This document shows positions 1 through 7,825 of a stretch of 64,000 bases of DNA, in pieces (the first letter of the stretch is position 1; each line of letters opens with the position of its first letter). The notes under the pieces are model-generated. The model was not told the origin of the DNA and did not search any database. It saw only the letters and a program-made list of their open reading frames with translations. This DNA comes from Vitreoscilla massiliensis (lineage in GTDB: Bacteria > Pseudomonadota > Gammaproteobacteria > Burkholderiales > Neisseriaceae). The position numbers were made by a program, and so were the translations under genes. The DNA is taken from positions 1 through 64,000 of the forward strand of contig NZ_LN898219.1 in the NCBI RefSeq assembly GCF_001457815.1, given 5' to 3'.

Positions 1-73
1 GAACAGGACCGTGAAACGATTTAGCGCCGATGATAGTGTGGATTACCCATGTGAAAGTAGGTCACCGCCAAAC
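1..73 (+). rRNA. rrf: 5S rRNA, 3' part
   Basis: The first ~73 bases match the 3' two thirds of a bacterial 5S rRNA: GTGAAACGATTTAGCGCCGA, then TAGTGTGG, CCCATGTGAAAGTAGG and the closing CACCGCCAA. The 5' end lies outside the window, so this is the tail of an rRNA operon read left to right. A strong hairpin with a T-rich flank follows directly. Confidence 0.93.
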
Positions 74-83
74 TCCCCATTCT

Positions 84-112
84 AAAGCCCTGATGCAATG
101 CATCAGGGCTTT
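84..112 (+). terminator. rho-independent terminator of the rRNA operon
   Basis: AAAGCCCTGATG and CATCAGGGCTTT form a 12-bp perfect stem around a five-base loop, about ten bases after the 5S end. A T-rich stretch follows. It contains no DUS-type repeat. Confidence 0.9.
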
Positions 113-234
113 ATTCATTTCAGGCACTAACCAATCACATACAGCACAATAGCTCGCAACAGATTAAGTACAAGTGGCCTGTAAACATCATTGCATCCAC
201 AAATATCTACACAGCACACAACCCAAATCCAATG

Positions 235-431
235 ACACGCAGCAACTCATACGCTCATACACGTTTGCTGTAACAACATCGAAGCTACAAATACATCACA
301 ACCAATTCTTAAATCGGCCTGTAAATGCCCTGATTCAAGATTACAGGCCGCCTTTAATTCATCAGTTGCTTACCTTAAAGAACTCAAACGCCGCAACTCA
401 GATGTTCATGTATGTTTGCTGTAGCAATATC
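235..431. repeat. imperfect direct repeat associated with DUS pairs
   Basis: Bases 235-280 and 386-431 align over 46 positions with roughly 80% identity (shared GCAACTCA and GTTTGCTGTA). They are offset by 151 bp. Each copy is followed by an inverted pair of the GCGGCCTGTAAA repeat (about 305-352 and 462-487). No convincing gene was found between the 5S terminator and base 503. Confidence 0.6.
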
Positions 432-461
432 AATACTGCGAAATGCTTAAAAGTCATTCAT

Positions 462-487
462 GCGGCCTGTAAATACTTACAGGCCGC
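462..487 (-). terminator. DUS inverted pair, likely terminator of the SUKH-type gene
   Basis: GCGGCCTGTAA and TTACAGGCCGC face each other with a 4-base loop, 15 bases beyond the stop of the minus-strand gene ending at 503. This is the usual position of paired DUS in Neisseriaceae. Confidence 0.7.
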
Positions 488-502
488 TTGTATGCAACAA
501 AA

Positions 503-1150
503 TTATGGCTGTTGCTTTAAAGCCTTCTCCAACCACAATTGGTACCACTCTAAAAAGCCGATTGGTTCGCTATTGCCCAATTCGGTTGAAGGCATTAAGC
601 CTGCTGCATCGACGGCGCGGTTTTCCCATACGCTGCCGGCAGCGGCGCCGCTGATGACCAAAAAGAAGCTGATGCCGCAGCCATAATCACACAGGTGTAA
701 ATAGCCGTTGGCCCATTCACTTGGGAATAATAAGGCTTGGTATTGTTCATACAATTCGCTTTCCAAATCCTCATCTTCCGTTGCTTGGGCGGCTTCGATT
801 TGCTCTTCTAACAGTGCCAATTGGTGTTCATCGGGCAGGGTGGCGCTGCTTAATGGAAACGGGGTGGTCAAGTTTGCGGGGCTGGCGAAATCGGTGTGCA
901 CTTCCAAACTGTCTTGCAAGGAATACAGGCCGTAAAACGGGCCAGCGCCGCCATTGCCAACTTGAGTGAGAAACCACACATAGTCCTCGGGCAGGGTGAT
1001 GCCAAACTCGGCTTCTATGGCTTTGATGTCGCCCGCGCTGAGGCAAGGATTGAGTTGGTATTGGTGTTCAGCGGCGCCAAATGCTTGAAAATGGGGGTCG
1101 CGCTGCGCCAATTGTTGCAAGCTGGCTAAGATTGAGGGTGCGGATTGCAT
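503..1150 (-). CDS. SMI1/KNR4 (SUKH) family protein
   Basis: A 215-residue soluble protein without signal peptide. Residues ~35-75 carry the SUKH hallmark: an acidic helix (DIKAIEAEFGITLPEDY) followed by WFLTQVGNGGAGPFYGLYSL. SUKH proteins are frequent immunity proteins against contact-dependent or polymorphic nuclease toxins, but many are orphans of unknown role. No toxin gene is adjacent; the neighbours are the rRNA operon and a divergent aminotransferase. The ATG at 1150 is preceded by AAAGG. Family membership is fairly clear; the immunity function is inference only. Confidence 0.8.
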   Translation of the reverse strand: MQSAPSILASLQQLAQRDPHFQAFGAAEHQYQLNPCLSAGDIKAIEAEFGITLPEDYVWFLTQVGNGGAGPFYGLYSLQDSLEVHTDFASPANLTTPFPLSSATLPDEHQLALLEEQIEAAQATEDEDLESELYEQYQALLFPSEWANGYLHLCDYGCGISFFLVISGAAAGSVWENRAVDAAGLMPSTELGNSEPIGFLEWYQLWLEKALKQQP

Positions 1151-1268
1151 AAATGCCTTTATTATTTGTTATATGGGTATGAATCAATAATGAACATTAT
1201 ATCAATCGTTTGCAAATGCTGTGTGGCTGGCTACAATGAGTTGTCATACTAAAAACAAGGAGAGACTT

Positions 1269-2630
1269 ATGACGATTTCAACCGGTATTTCAAATACCGC
1301 CATCGCGCAAGTGCATGCGGCGCAGCGCCAGCAGTATGTAAACACCCACCCACAATCCCAACAATTGGCATTACAAACCCAAGCGCATTGGTTGTTTGGT
1401 GTGCCTTTGCATTGGATGAACGATTGGTCAACGCCGTTTCCACTGTTTATGCAGTCGGCACAAGGGCTAACGCTGACCGATGTGGATGGCAACGAGTATG
1501 TGGATTTTTGTTTGGGCGACACTGGGGCAATGTTTGGCCATTCACCCAATGCGGTGGCGGCGGCTTTGGCCACGCAAGCGCAGCAAGGCCTGAGCAGCAT
1601 GTTACCTACTGCCGATGTGGCGGCCGTAGGTAACATGCTGAGTGAGCGCTTTGGTTTACCGGTGTGGCAAGCGGCGATGAGCGCCACCGATGCCAACCGC
1701 TTTGCCTTGCGTTGGGCGCGGGCGATTACAGGCCGCTCTAAGTTGTTAGTATTCAATGGTTGCTACCATGGCACGGTTGACGATGTGTTTGTGGATTTAA
1801 TCGATGGGGTGCCACAACAGCGCGACAGTTTGCTTGGGCAAGTCTATGCCTTAACCGAGCACACCGAAGTCATTGAGTTCAACGACTTGGCGGCTTTGGA
1901 AGCGGTATTGCAAACCGAAACCATCGCCTGCTTGTTGGCCGAACCGGTGATGACCAATGTTGGTATGGTATTGCCGCAGCCAGATTATTGGCAACAAGCG
2001 CAAGCCTTGTGCCAACGCTATGGCACGCTGCTGATTTTGGATGAAACCCACACCATCAGTACAGGTTTGGGAGGCTATGCCACGCAACATGGCTTACAGG
2101 CCGATATGTTGGTCTTGGGCAAACCTTTGGGCGGCGGCATGCCGTGTGCGGTGTATGGCATGAGTGCCGACATCGCCGCGCGGGCGCAGCAAGCGAAAGA
2201 GCAAGCACCGGCCGGTCACAGCGGCATAGGCACCACGCTGACTGCTAATGCCTTGGCCTTTGCCGCGATGCGTGCCAATTTGGAACAGGTGATGACGCCT
2301 GCGGCGTATGCGCACATGTTGCCTTTGGCGGAACAATTGGCCGAGGGTTTGCGCAGCCTGTTTGCACAACATGGCGTGCACTGGTGTGTGACCCAAGTGG
2401 GGGCGCGGGTGGAGTTTCAGTTTGCCGCCACACCGCCGCAAAACGGCACCGAAGCGCGCGCCATCATGTTGCACGAATTGGAGCAAACGATACACCTGTA
2501 TTGCCTCAACCATGGCGTGTTGATTACACCGTTTCACAATATGTTGCTGTTGTCGCCAGCGACCACGGCGGCAGATGTGGCGCGCTTGTTGGCAGTACTG
2601 GATGGCTGTTTGCAGGAGTTACTGGGCTAG
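1269..2630 (+). CDS. class III aminotransferase (glutamate-1-semialdehyde aminotransferase-like)
   Basis: A 453-residue PLP-dependent fold-type I aminotransferase. The PLP-binding Asp is in LLILDETHTIS and the Schiff-base Lys is in VLGKPLGGGMP. FNGCYHGTVDD matches the cofactor phosphate region of class III enzymes. The start at 1269 is chosen over an upstream in-frame ATG (1221) because AAGGAGAG lies 5 bases before it. The substrate cannot be told from sequence. HemL itself looks less likely, because the motif around the catalytic Lys and the DETHT motif resemble the broader aspartate aminotransferase family group. It stands alone, followed by DUS copies. Confidence 0.85.
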   Translation: MTISTGISNTAIAQVHAAQRQQYVNTHPQSQQLALQTQAHWLFGVPLHWMNDWSTPFPLFMQSAQGLTLTDVDGNEYVDFCLGDTGAMFGHSPNAVAAALATQAQQGLSSMLPTADVAAVGNMLSERFGLPVWQAAMSATDANRFALRWARAITGRSKLLVFNGCYHGTVDDVFVDLIDGVPQQRDSLLGQVYALTEHTEVIEFNDLAALEAVLQTETIACLLAEPVMTNVGMVLPQPDYWQQAQALCQRYGTLLILDETHTISTGLGGYATQHGLQADMLVLGKPLGGGMPCAVYGMSADIAARAQQAKEQAPAGHSGIGTTLTANALAFAAMRANLEQVMTPAAYAHMLPLAEQLAEGLRSLFAQHGVHWCVTQVGARVEFQFAATPPQNGTEARAIMLHELEQTIHLYCLNHGVLITPFHNMLLLSPATTAADVARLLAVLDGCLQELLG

Positions 2631-2700
2631 AGAATAGCGGCCTGTAAGAACAGTGTTTGTGATGCAGTAGCTTAATACATAAGGTGTGATGCACCCAAAC

Positions 2701-2740
2701 AAGCGGCCTGTAAACTCGGTAAGGGGTTTACAGGCCGCTT
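2701..2740. terminator. DUS inverted pair between convergent genes
   Basis: AAGCGGCCTGTAAAC and GTTTACAGGCCGCTT form a 15-bp stem with a 10-base loop. It lies between the aminotransferase (ends 2630) and the convergent gene ending at 2815, so it can act for both strands. An additional single DUS lies at 2639. Confidence 0.7.
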
Positions 2741-2814
2741 CATGATAGCTATCAGATATTTGGTTGTGGCTGGTTAAACATCAATCTCACACCATGCAAC
2801 AAGACCAACACACA

Positions 2815-3264
2815 TTAATCGCGGTAAGTCGAATGGCAAGACATGCACTGTTTGTCCACTTGTTTGATGGCGCTGCGGATTTCGTCTTGATTGCTGTGGG
2901 CAGCGGCGGTTTTTAAGGCCGCGATGCTGGCAAAAAAAGCCGCTTGTTGCTGTGCAAACGCCTCGCTGTTTTGCCAGATTTCGGCCTTGGCTTTGCCATC
3001 CATGCCTGGTTCATCTTGTTCAAAATGGGTAAACGGCTGTTGTGCTTCGGCTTCAAACTGCGCCACCAGCTTGGCGAACTCGGCTTTTTGGTAGCCATCG
3101 TTGCCATTGGTCATTTGCACCATTTTGGTGTAGTTGGGCATCATGGCGGTGAAGCCTTGATGGCGTGCTTGGCTGTGGGGGCCGCGTTTGACTTCGTCGG
3201 CAGACGAGCAGGCGCTGGTGATGAGGCAGAAACTGAGCAGGCAAAAGGCAGACAACAACTTCAT
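2815..3264 (-). CDS. cytochrome c'-like c-type cytochrome, predicted lipoprotein
   Basis: A 149-residue protein. The N-terminus is a lipoprotein signal (MKLLSAFCLLSFCLITSAC), so lipidation at the Cys of the SAC lipobox is predicted. The single haem motif CMSCH lies close to the C-terminus, as in cytochrome c' (four-helix haem proteins that bind NO). The helical body and the length of about 130 residues after processing also fit. The start at 3264 is chosen because the signal peptide begins there; an upstream ATG at 3294 would add a hydrophilic leader. It is divergent from the Zur-type gene across an 84-bp gap holding a palindrome. A role in NO or oxidative stress is family knowledge, not shown here. 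Confidence 0.8.
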   Translation of the reverse strand: MKLLSAFCLLSFCLITSACSSADEVKRGPHSQARHQGFTAMMPNYTKMVQMTNGNDGYQKAEFAKLVAQFEAEAQQPFTHFEQDEPGMDGKAKAEIWQNSEAFAQQQAAFFASIAALKTAAAHSNQDEIRSAIKQVDKQCMSCHSTYRD

Positions 3265-3310
3265 GTATTCATAACTTTCTAAGTGATTTGTCACAACAAT
3301 AACGACGCGG

Positions 3311-3332
3311 TATGATGGACGAGTCTATCATA
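3311..3332. promoter_or_regulatory. palindromic operator candidate upstream of the Zur-type regulator
   Basis: TATGAT and ATCATA are spaced by 10 bases, with an inner GAC/GTC match, so 9 of 11 base pairs are symmetric. It ends 16 bases before the TTG start of the Fur-family gene, in the only space shared with the divergent cytochrome gene. Size and AT-rich ends fit a Fur/Zur-family dimer site; the exact protein is inference. Confidence 0.55.
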
Positions 3333-3348
3333 GTGAGACCATCCAGAT

Positions 3349-3837
3349 TTGAATCTAGCGCAACTTAAACAGCAAATCCTCAGCAATTGCAAACACCACA
3401 AAGTGCAGGTCACGGCTCAGCGTGAGCAGGTGTTGGACTTGATTCTGGCCGAACACGGCGTCATCAAAGCTTACGATATTTTGTCCAAATTACAGGCCGC
3501 TTCCACCACCACGGTGGCGCCGCCCACTGCTTACCGCGCCTTGGATTTTTGGGTAGAGCAAGGGGTGTTGCACAAAGTGGCTGCGGTCAATGGTTACATC
3601 GTGTGCCGCCACAGTGGCGAACACGAGCACGATGAACACGGCGATTGCACCCATGAGCCACACCAACAAGCGATTATCTTGGTGTGCACGCATTGTCACG
3701 CCGTGGATGAGCAGAATTTGACCGGTGAATGGCAGCAATTGCAGCAAGGTTTGGAACGCACTGGTTTCCAATTGGATGAAGAACACGTCGTATTAACAGG
3801 AATATGTCAGCAATGTCAGCAGCTCAAGCAGCAGTAA
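3349..3837 (+). CDS. zur: Fur-family transcriptional regulator, Zur-like
   Basis: A 162-residue Fur-family regulator. The N-terminal winged helix (~1-85) includes TAYRALDFWVEQGVLHKV, as in Zur. The dimerisation half carries a His-rich loop (HSGEHEHDEHGDC) and two CxxC pairs (CTHC, CQQC) that fit structural and regulatory zinc sites. The start is TTG: in-frame stops lie just upstream and no ATG is available. It overlaps the start of the downstream zinc GTPase gene by about 30 bases, implying one transcript and a zinc-sparing response. Zur rather than Fur is inferred from the His/Cys pattern and from this partner. Confidence 0.85.
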   Translation: MNLAQLKQQILSNCKHHKVQVTAQREQVLDLILAEHGVIKAYDILSKLQAASTTTVAPPTAYRALDFWVEQGVLHKVAAVNGYIVCRHSGEHEHDEHGDCTHEPHQQAIILVCTHCHAVDEQNLTGEWQQLQQGLERTGFQLDEEHVVLTGICQQCQQLKQQ

Positions 3838-4751
3838 ACACCAAAGTGCATTTGTTTTCCGGCTTTTTAGGCACGGGCAAAACCACCGCCATCAAATCCT
3901 TGTTGGCACAAAAACCAGAACACGAAAAATGGGTCATCATTGTCAATGAATTCGGTGAAATCGGCATCGATGGCGCGGTGTTGACCGAAGACAACATCCC
4001 TGTGGCCGAAATTTCCGGCGGCTGTTTGTGTTGCGTGGCTGGCCCACAAATGACGGTGACCGTGACCAAAATGTTGCGTGACAACCGTCCCGACCGCCTC
4101 ATCATCGAAGCCAGTGGCTTGGCGCATGCCGCCAGTGTGATTGATGAATTGAACACACCGCCGCTGTCGAATGCCTTGACTGTGGGCGCGGTATTGACGG
4201 TGGTCGACCCACGTCAATTTGTCGACCCCGATTTCAATTTACAAGGTTTGTACCAAGACCAAATCGGTGTGTGCGATGTGTTGGTGGCGAGCAAAGTGGA
4301 TTTGTGCAGCGATGAGGTGATGACACAGTTTCGCGAGCGTGCGGCCAAATTGTTCCCACCCAAAGCCTTGGTGGCCGAGGTCAATAATGCCCAAGTCGAC
4401 ATTGCATGGCTGGACACGCCAGTGATCCAAAAGCCGCGCTACCGTTTGCACACCTTGCCTGACAACACCATGGGCTACCAATCGCAAGGCTTTACCTTTG
4501 ATAAAAACAGCGATTTTGATGGCGAACGCCTGACCCAATTCTTCAATGAGTTGCCGCAAATGACCGAGGGCTTGGTGCGCGCCAAAGGCGTGTTCCGTGT
4601 TTTGGGCACTTGGGTGTGGCTCAACTGGGTCGATGGGCAATGGGGCGCCAACCAAGTGTCGTGGCGCCGTGACAGCCGCTTTGAATTGATTGCCAAATCG
4701 TTTGATGCGGATAAAATCGAACAAGTGTTACAGGCCGCATTGGAGCGCTAA
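3804..4751 (+). CDS. COG0523 (CobW/ZNG1-type) GTPase, putative zinc metallochaperone
   Basis: A 315-residue G3E-family GTPase. The Walker A is GFLGTGKTT (~19-27), the family metal motif is GGCLCC, the switch region is IIEASGLAHAASV, and SKVDL is the guanine-specificity motif. The C-terminal CobW_C domain includes VLRAKGVFRV-type sequence and ends in LQAALER encoded by an intragenic DUS. The start is 3804 or, with better Shine-Dalgarno spacing to AACAGGAA, 3813. Overlap with a Zur-type gene suggests zinc-starvation regulation and delivery of zinc to client enzymes; the client is unknown. Confidence 0.88.
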   Translation: MSAMSAAQAAVNTKVHLFSGFLGTGKTTAIKSLLAQKPEHEKWVIIVNEFGEIGIDGAVLTEDNIPVAEISGGCLCCVAGPQMTVTVTKMLRDNRPDRLIIEASGLAHAASVIDELNTPPLSNALTVGAVLTVVDPRQFVDPDFNLQGLYQDQIGVCDVLVASKVDLCSDEVMTQFRERAAKLFPPKALVAEVNNAQVDIAWLDTPVIQKPRYRLHTLPDNTMGYQSQGFTFDKNSDFDGERLTQFFNELPQMTEGLVRAKGVFRVLGTWVWLNWVDGQWGANQVSWRRDSRFELIAKSFDADKIEQVLQAALER

Positions 4752-4773
4752 ACACACATGTAGTCATTGGAAA

Positions 4774-4797
4774 AGCAAGCTTAGGCTTGCTTTTTTT
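4774..4797 (+). terminator. rho-independent terminator after the zinc GTPase gene
   Basis: AGCAAGC-TTAG-GCTTGCT followed by seven more T residues, about 20 bases after the stop. It contains no DUS. Confidence 0.9.
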
Positions 4798-4896
4798 GTT
4801 GGCTGTACGAGAGAGCATATATAAAGATTACTGCGTTAATGTGGAGAGATTTAAAACATGGCTAACAGGTTTACAGGCCGCATGAGTAAGCCATAA

Positions 4897-5170
4897 GCGG
4901 CCTGTAAATCCTATACAGTCATCAATGCTCAGGTGAATGCTCTTAGCTGAGTTGGTAAACGACAAGACTGCTGATGGCTTGCGATACCGCCACTGTTTAT
5001 GCTTACAGGCCGCTTTCACAGAGCGATGCGGCCTGTAAATCCTATGCAGTCATCAATGCTCAGGTGGATTATTTAGCTGAGAAGGCAAAACAGTAAGACA
5101 ATTGATGGCTTTAGATACACACAAGATACACACACTTTTTGATGTTTACAGGCCGCTTTCATAGAGCAAT
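4897..5170. repeat. imperfect tandem duplication bracketed by DUS
   Basis: Unit 1 (4897-5027) and unit 2 (5028-5170) both begin GCGGCCTGTAAATCCTAT, continue CAGTCATCAATGCTCAGGTG, share TTAGCTGAG and GATGGCTT, and end with an inverted DUS followed by CGCTTTCA.AGAGC.AT. A third DUS begins at 5171. No protein-coding gene is supported between 4800 and 5211. Confidence 0.8.
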
Positions 5171-5211
5171 GCGGCCTGTAAGCGGATTGAAACCCGTATT
5201 ATTGGCCAATT

Positions 5212-5703
5212 TTACAATTGGCACATACGGATTAAGCGTTGTTGGTGGGTGGTTTTGCCTTGTTGTATGAGGCTGACTTGGTAGACATCGAAAAACATTT
5301 CCTCCGCCAGCAGCGGCACGGCGCTCAGGCTGCGCTCATGCGCCAATTGCAACACATCGCCGCGGTAGCGGGCGATTTCAGCGCCTTGCTTCTTCTCGGC
5401 CACTTGCACATTGTGCGCTTCGTCATCGGCGTAAAACCGCACTTGCTGATTGGGGCGGAAATACTTGCCCAGTTTGAACACTGTGCCGTCCATGCCATCG
5501 ACGCTGATGCCAACAATGGGACCCAATTGCTCAGGTGCCAAATCGCTCAAGACTTGTTCAGGCAAGATTTCATGGTAGGAACAAGAATGCAGGCTTTGTA
5601 AGGTGTTCAAGCTGCGCTCGGGCAGGGGTTTAAAACCTTGTGCCAGCGTCAGTGCTGGCAATGCGTTCAATAACAGCATCCACAAATGGGTGTTGGTTTT
5701 CAT
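5212..5703 (-). CDS. predicted periplasmic protein of unknown function
   Basis: A 163-residue protein with a clear Sec signal peptide (MKTNTHLWMLLLNALPALTLAQ, cleavage after LAQ). The mature part is mostly beta-like, with two Cys (SCSYHE near the N-terminus and MCQL at the very end) that could pair. I do not recognise a family. It starts 34 bases after the stop of the TauE/SafE-type gene on the same strand, with GAGG before the ATG, so the two are probably cotranscribed and this protein may act with that membrane protein. Confidence 0.7.
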   Translation of the reverse strand: MKTNTHLWMLLLNALPALTLAQGFKPLPERSLNTLQSLHSCSYHEILPEQVLSDLAPEQLGPIVGISVDGMDGTVFKLGKYFRPNQQVRFYADDEAHNVQVAEKKQGAEIARYRGDVLQLAHERSLSAVPLLAEEMFFDVYQVSLIQQGKTTHQQRLIRMCQL

Positions 5704-5737
5704 CTTGGCCTCGCTTGGGTGTCGTCAACGCCATGGC

Positions 5738-6439
5738 TTAATGCAGCGGCGGCAACACGCCAAACACTTGCAGGAGTTGCCACACTGCCCAAGCCACCAT
5801 TACACCACCGATGCCGCGTCTGAGCCAGCGGTGTTGGAACAAAGGCGTCAAACTGGAGGCAAAAAAGCCAATGGCGAGCAAGTTTGGCAACGTGCCCAAG
5901 CCAAACGCAGCCATGCTCAAACCCCCTTGTAAGGCGCTGCCGCTGCTTAAGGCGTACAAAGACGCGCTGTAGACCATGCCGCAGGGCAACCAACCCCACA
6001 ATGCACCCACGGCCAAACTCGCTGGCCATGATTTTAATGGCAATAAGCGCGCTAACAGCGGATTCAAGCGCCGCCACACCGGTTTGCCCAAACGCTCGAC
6101 TTGGGTAATCCATGCCGTCCAGCCGCCCAAATACAGGCCGAGTAAGATGAGCAAGACGTTGGCGAACACCAGCAACAGCAGTTGCAAGCTGCGGGTTTGG
6201 TCTAGGCTGATGCCATATTGGCTCAGTGCACCCAAAGCGACGCCGATAAAGACGTAACTTAAGATGCGGCCTGTATTCAAACACAGCAGCAATTGCCAGC
6301 GGCGCATGTTCGGCGGCAATTGCAAGGCAAACGCACTGCTCAAACCGCCGCACATGCCCACGCAATGGCTGCCGCCCAAAAAGCCAATTAAAAACAGCGC
6401 CAATAAAGAAATGTCGGCCATGATGAAAGATGCATGCAA
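5738..6439 (-). CDS. TauE/SafE (UreH-like) family membrane protein
   Basis: A 233-residue integral membrane protein with about six hydrophobic segments. It has the diagnostic GGSHCVGMCGG near residue 22 and a second-half echo WGWLPCGMVYSA. This short HCxGMCGG branch of the TauE/SafE superfamily is linked in many bacteria to copper handling and cbb3 oxidase assembly; transport substrate is not shown here. Two starts are possible (6439 and MADISLL at 6421). A TATAAT on the minus strand sits only a few bases before the upstream ATG, which favours 6421. The next gene downstream encodes a secreted protein. Confidence 0.8.
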   Translation of the reverse strand: MHASFIMADISLLALFLIGFLGGSHCVGMCGGLSSAFALQLPPNMRRWQLLLCLNTGRILSYVFIGVALGALSQYGISLDQTRSLQLLLLVFANVLLILLGLYLGGWTAWITQVERLGKPVWRRLNPLLARLLPLKSWPASLAVGALWGWLPCGMVYSASLYALSSGSALQGGLSMAAFGLGTLPNLLAIGFFASSLTPLFQHRWLRRGIGGVMVAWAVWQLLQVFGVLPPLH

Positions 6440-6667
6440 AACGCCATTATAGCCAAGCGCCTGCCGCTTTTTGCGGCCTTAAATCAAAACAATGTGCGCA
6501 ACTTGTGCCTTTGAGCACATTATTGCGGCACGGCAATTTGAATGGTGGTAAGATTTTGCTGTGCCTCAGTGGTCTGAGTCAGCAAATTCAAACATGAGAG
6601 CGACTTGTGTTTGAATGTGTTGGTTTGGTAGAGGGTGCGGTTGAGCACCTAACTGAGGAGTCTGGTC

Positions 6668-7501
6668 ATGAAAATCTGGGCGTGGGCCGCATTGTTGGCC
6701 ACCAGTCATGTGTTGGCGCAAACCCCTGAACGGATGGTGGTCTTGGATGTGGCCGCTGCCGATACTTTGCAGGTATTGGGGAGTGCCGACAAAATCATTG
6801 CCTTGCCCAAGGCATCGCTGCCGGCGTATCTGACGCCGCTGTTGAGTGCGCACACCGTCGACACGGGGCCGCTGAACAAACTCGCCTATAGCCAACTTCG
6901 GCAAATCAAACCCGATGTGATATATGCACCCAAACTGGCGTCAGCCACGCAAACAGGCTTGCAGCAAATTGCACCGACGCAAGTATTGTCATTTTCCCCC
7001 ACCAGCTATTGGCAAGATGTCGAGCGCAACACGCTGGCGCTGGCCAGTGATGCGACCACACAAAACCTTGCCAAGCAGCGCTTGCACGGCTTACAGCAAC
7101 AAATCACGACTTTGCAACAACGCATAGACAGCGACAATCGCAGCCTGTTGGTCTTGGAACACCAGCAAGGCCATTACCGTTGGCGGCCACAAGCGGCTTA
7201 CCAAGGCTTGTTGTATGGCGTGTTGCACATTAAGCGGCCTGTAAACCTGCCGACACAAGAGCAAGAGGTGACGTTAGAACAATTACAAACATGGCAGCCC
7301 GAAGCCTTGTGGGTCATCGATGTCAGCGGTGCGCAGCAGCGCCAGCCTGTGGACATGAGCGTGTTGGAAACCGCCGCGCGTGGTACGCCGGCAGCGCAAC
7401 AACAGCGCATCAAAATGCTGCAAGCAGAGTACTGGCCAAGCGTGGCCGTGGGTTTGCAAGGCTTGCAATTGCAATTGGATGAGGTGGCACGTGAGTGGTG
7501 A
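6668..7501 (+). CDS. ABC-type siderophore/iron substrate-binding protein
   Basis: A 277-residue periplasmic binding protein with signal peptide MKIWAWAALLATSHVLA. The early VVLDVAAADTLQVLG and the following KPDVIYAP are typical of the FatB/CeuE/FepB class-III fold, with two lobes joined by a long helix (~130-150, Gln-rich here). GAGGAG lies 8 bases before the ATG. A permease and ATPase would be expected next to it, but neither is present; the next gene is a metal-chaperone-like protein. An intragenic DUS at 7232 encodes KRPVNL. Ligand (ferric siderophore versus another chelate) is not determinable. Confidence 0.85.
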   Translation: MKIWAWAALLATSHVLAQTPERMVVLDVAAADTLQVLGSADKIIALPKASLPAYLTPLLSAHTVDTGPLNKLAYSQLRQIKPDVIYAPKLASATQTGLQQIAPTQVLSFSPTSYWQDVERNTLALASDATTQNLAKQRLHGLQQQITTLQQRIDSDNRSLLVLEHQQGHYRWRPQAAYQGLLYGVLHIKRPVNLPTQEQEVTLEQLQTWQPEALWVIDVSGAQQRQPVDMSVLETAARGTPAAQQQRIKMLQAEYWPSVAVGLQGLQLQLDEVAREW

Positions 7502-7544
7502 CCGCCACGCGCAGCCGACAGAATCAGCAGAGAGAAAAATACAC

Positions 7545-7754
7545 ATGAAACAAACCGAATTAAAAGTACAAGGCATGACTTGCCAACACTGTGTCAAAGC
7601 CATTGAAAAAAACGTCAGCAAATTGGACGGTGTGACCGAAGTGGCGGTGAATTTGGCCAATGCCCAAGTCGATGTCAGTTTTGATGAGCACAAAACCGAT
7701 GAAGCGGCAATACGCGCGGCCATCGTCGAAGAAGGGTATGAGGTGTTGAATTAA
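7545..7754 (+). CDS. copZ: heavy-metal-associated (HMA) domain protein, CopZ-like
   Basis: A 69-residue ferredoxin-like HMA protein. VQGMTCQHCVKAIEKNV carries the two metal-binding cysteines, and DEAAIRAAIVEEGYEV is the conserved C-terminal helix/strand. It is a free cytosolic copper chaperone by family; no copper ATPase is adjacent. The start at 7545 follows an AGAGA stretch; longer in-frame readings overlap the upstream gene and are unlikely. It begins 43 bases after the siderophore-binding gene on the same strand. Confidence 0.88.
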   Translation: MKQTELKVQGMTCQHCVKAIEKNVSKLDGVTEVAVNLANAQVDVSFDEHKTDEAAIRAAIVEEGYEVLN

Positions 7755-7825
7755 GCGCAGATGAGTCGCTAGGGTGTAGAAACCAAGGTGTAGTAGCTTA
7801 AGCAGTGCAACAAAAAAGCCAGTGT

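Noticed and set aside
174..686. Plus-strand open frame of 170 codons before the SUKH-type gene
   Set aside because: It runs through DUS repeats and a duplicated non-coding block, then antisense to the SUKH-type gene; no ribosome-binding site and low-complexity translation.
6633..6650. Small hairpin (GGTGC/GCACC) before the siderophore-binding gene as a riboswitch
   Set aside because: Only a five-base-pair stem and no recognisable riboswitch core.
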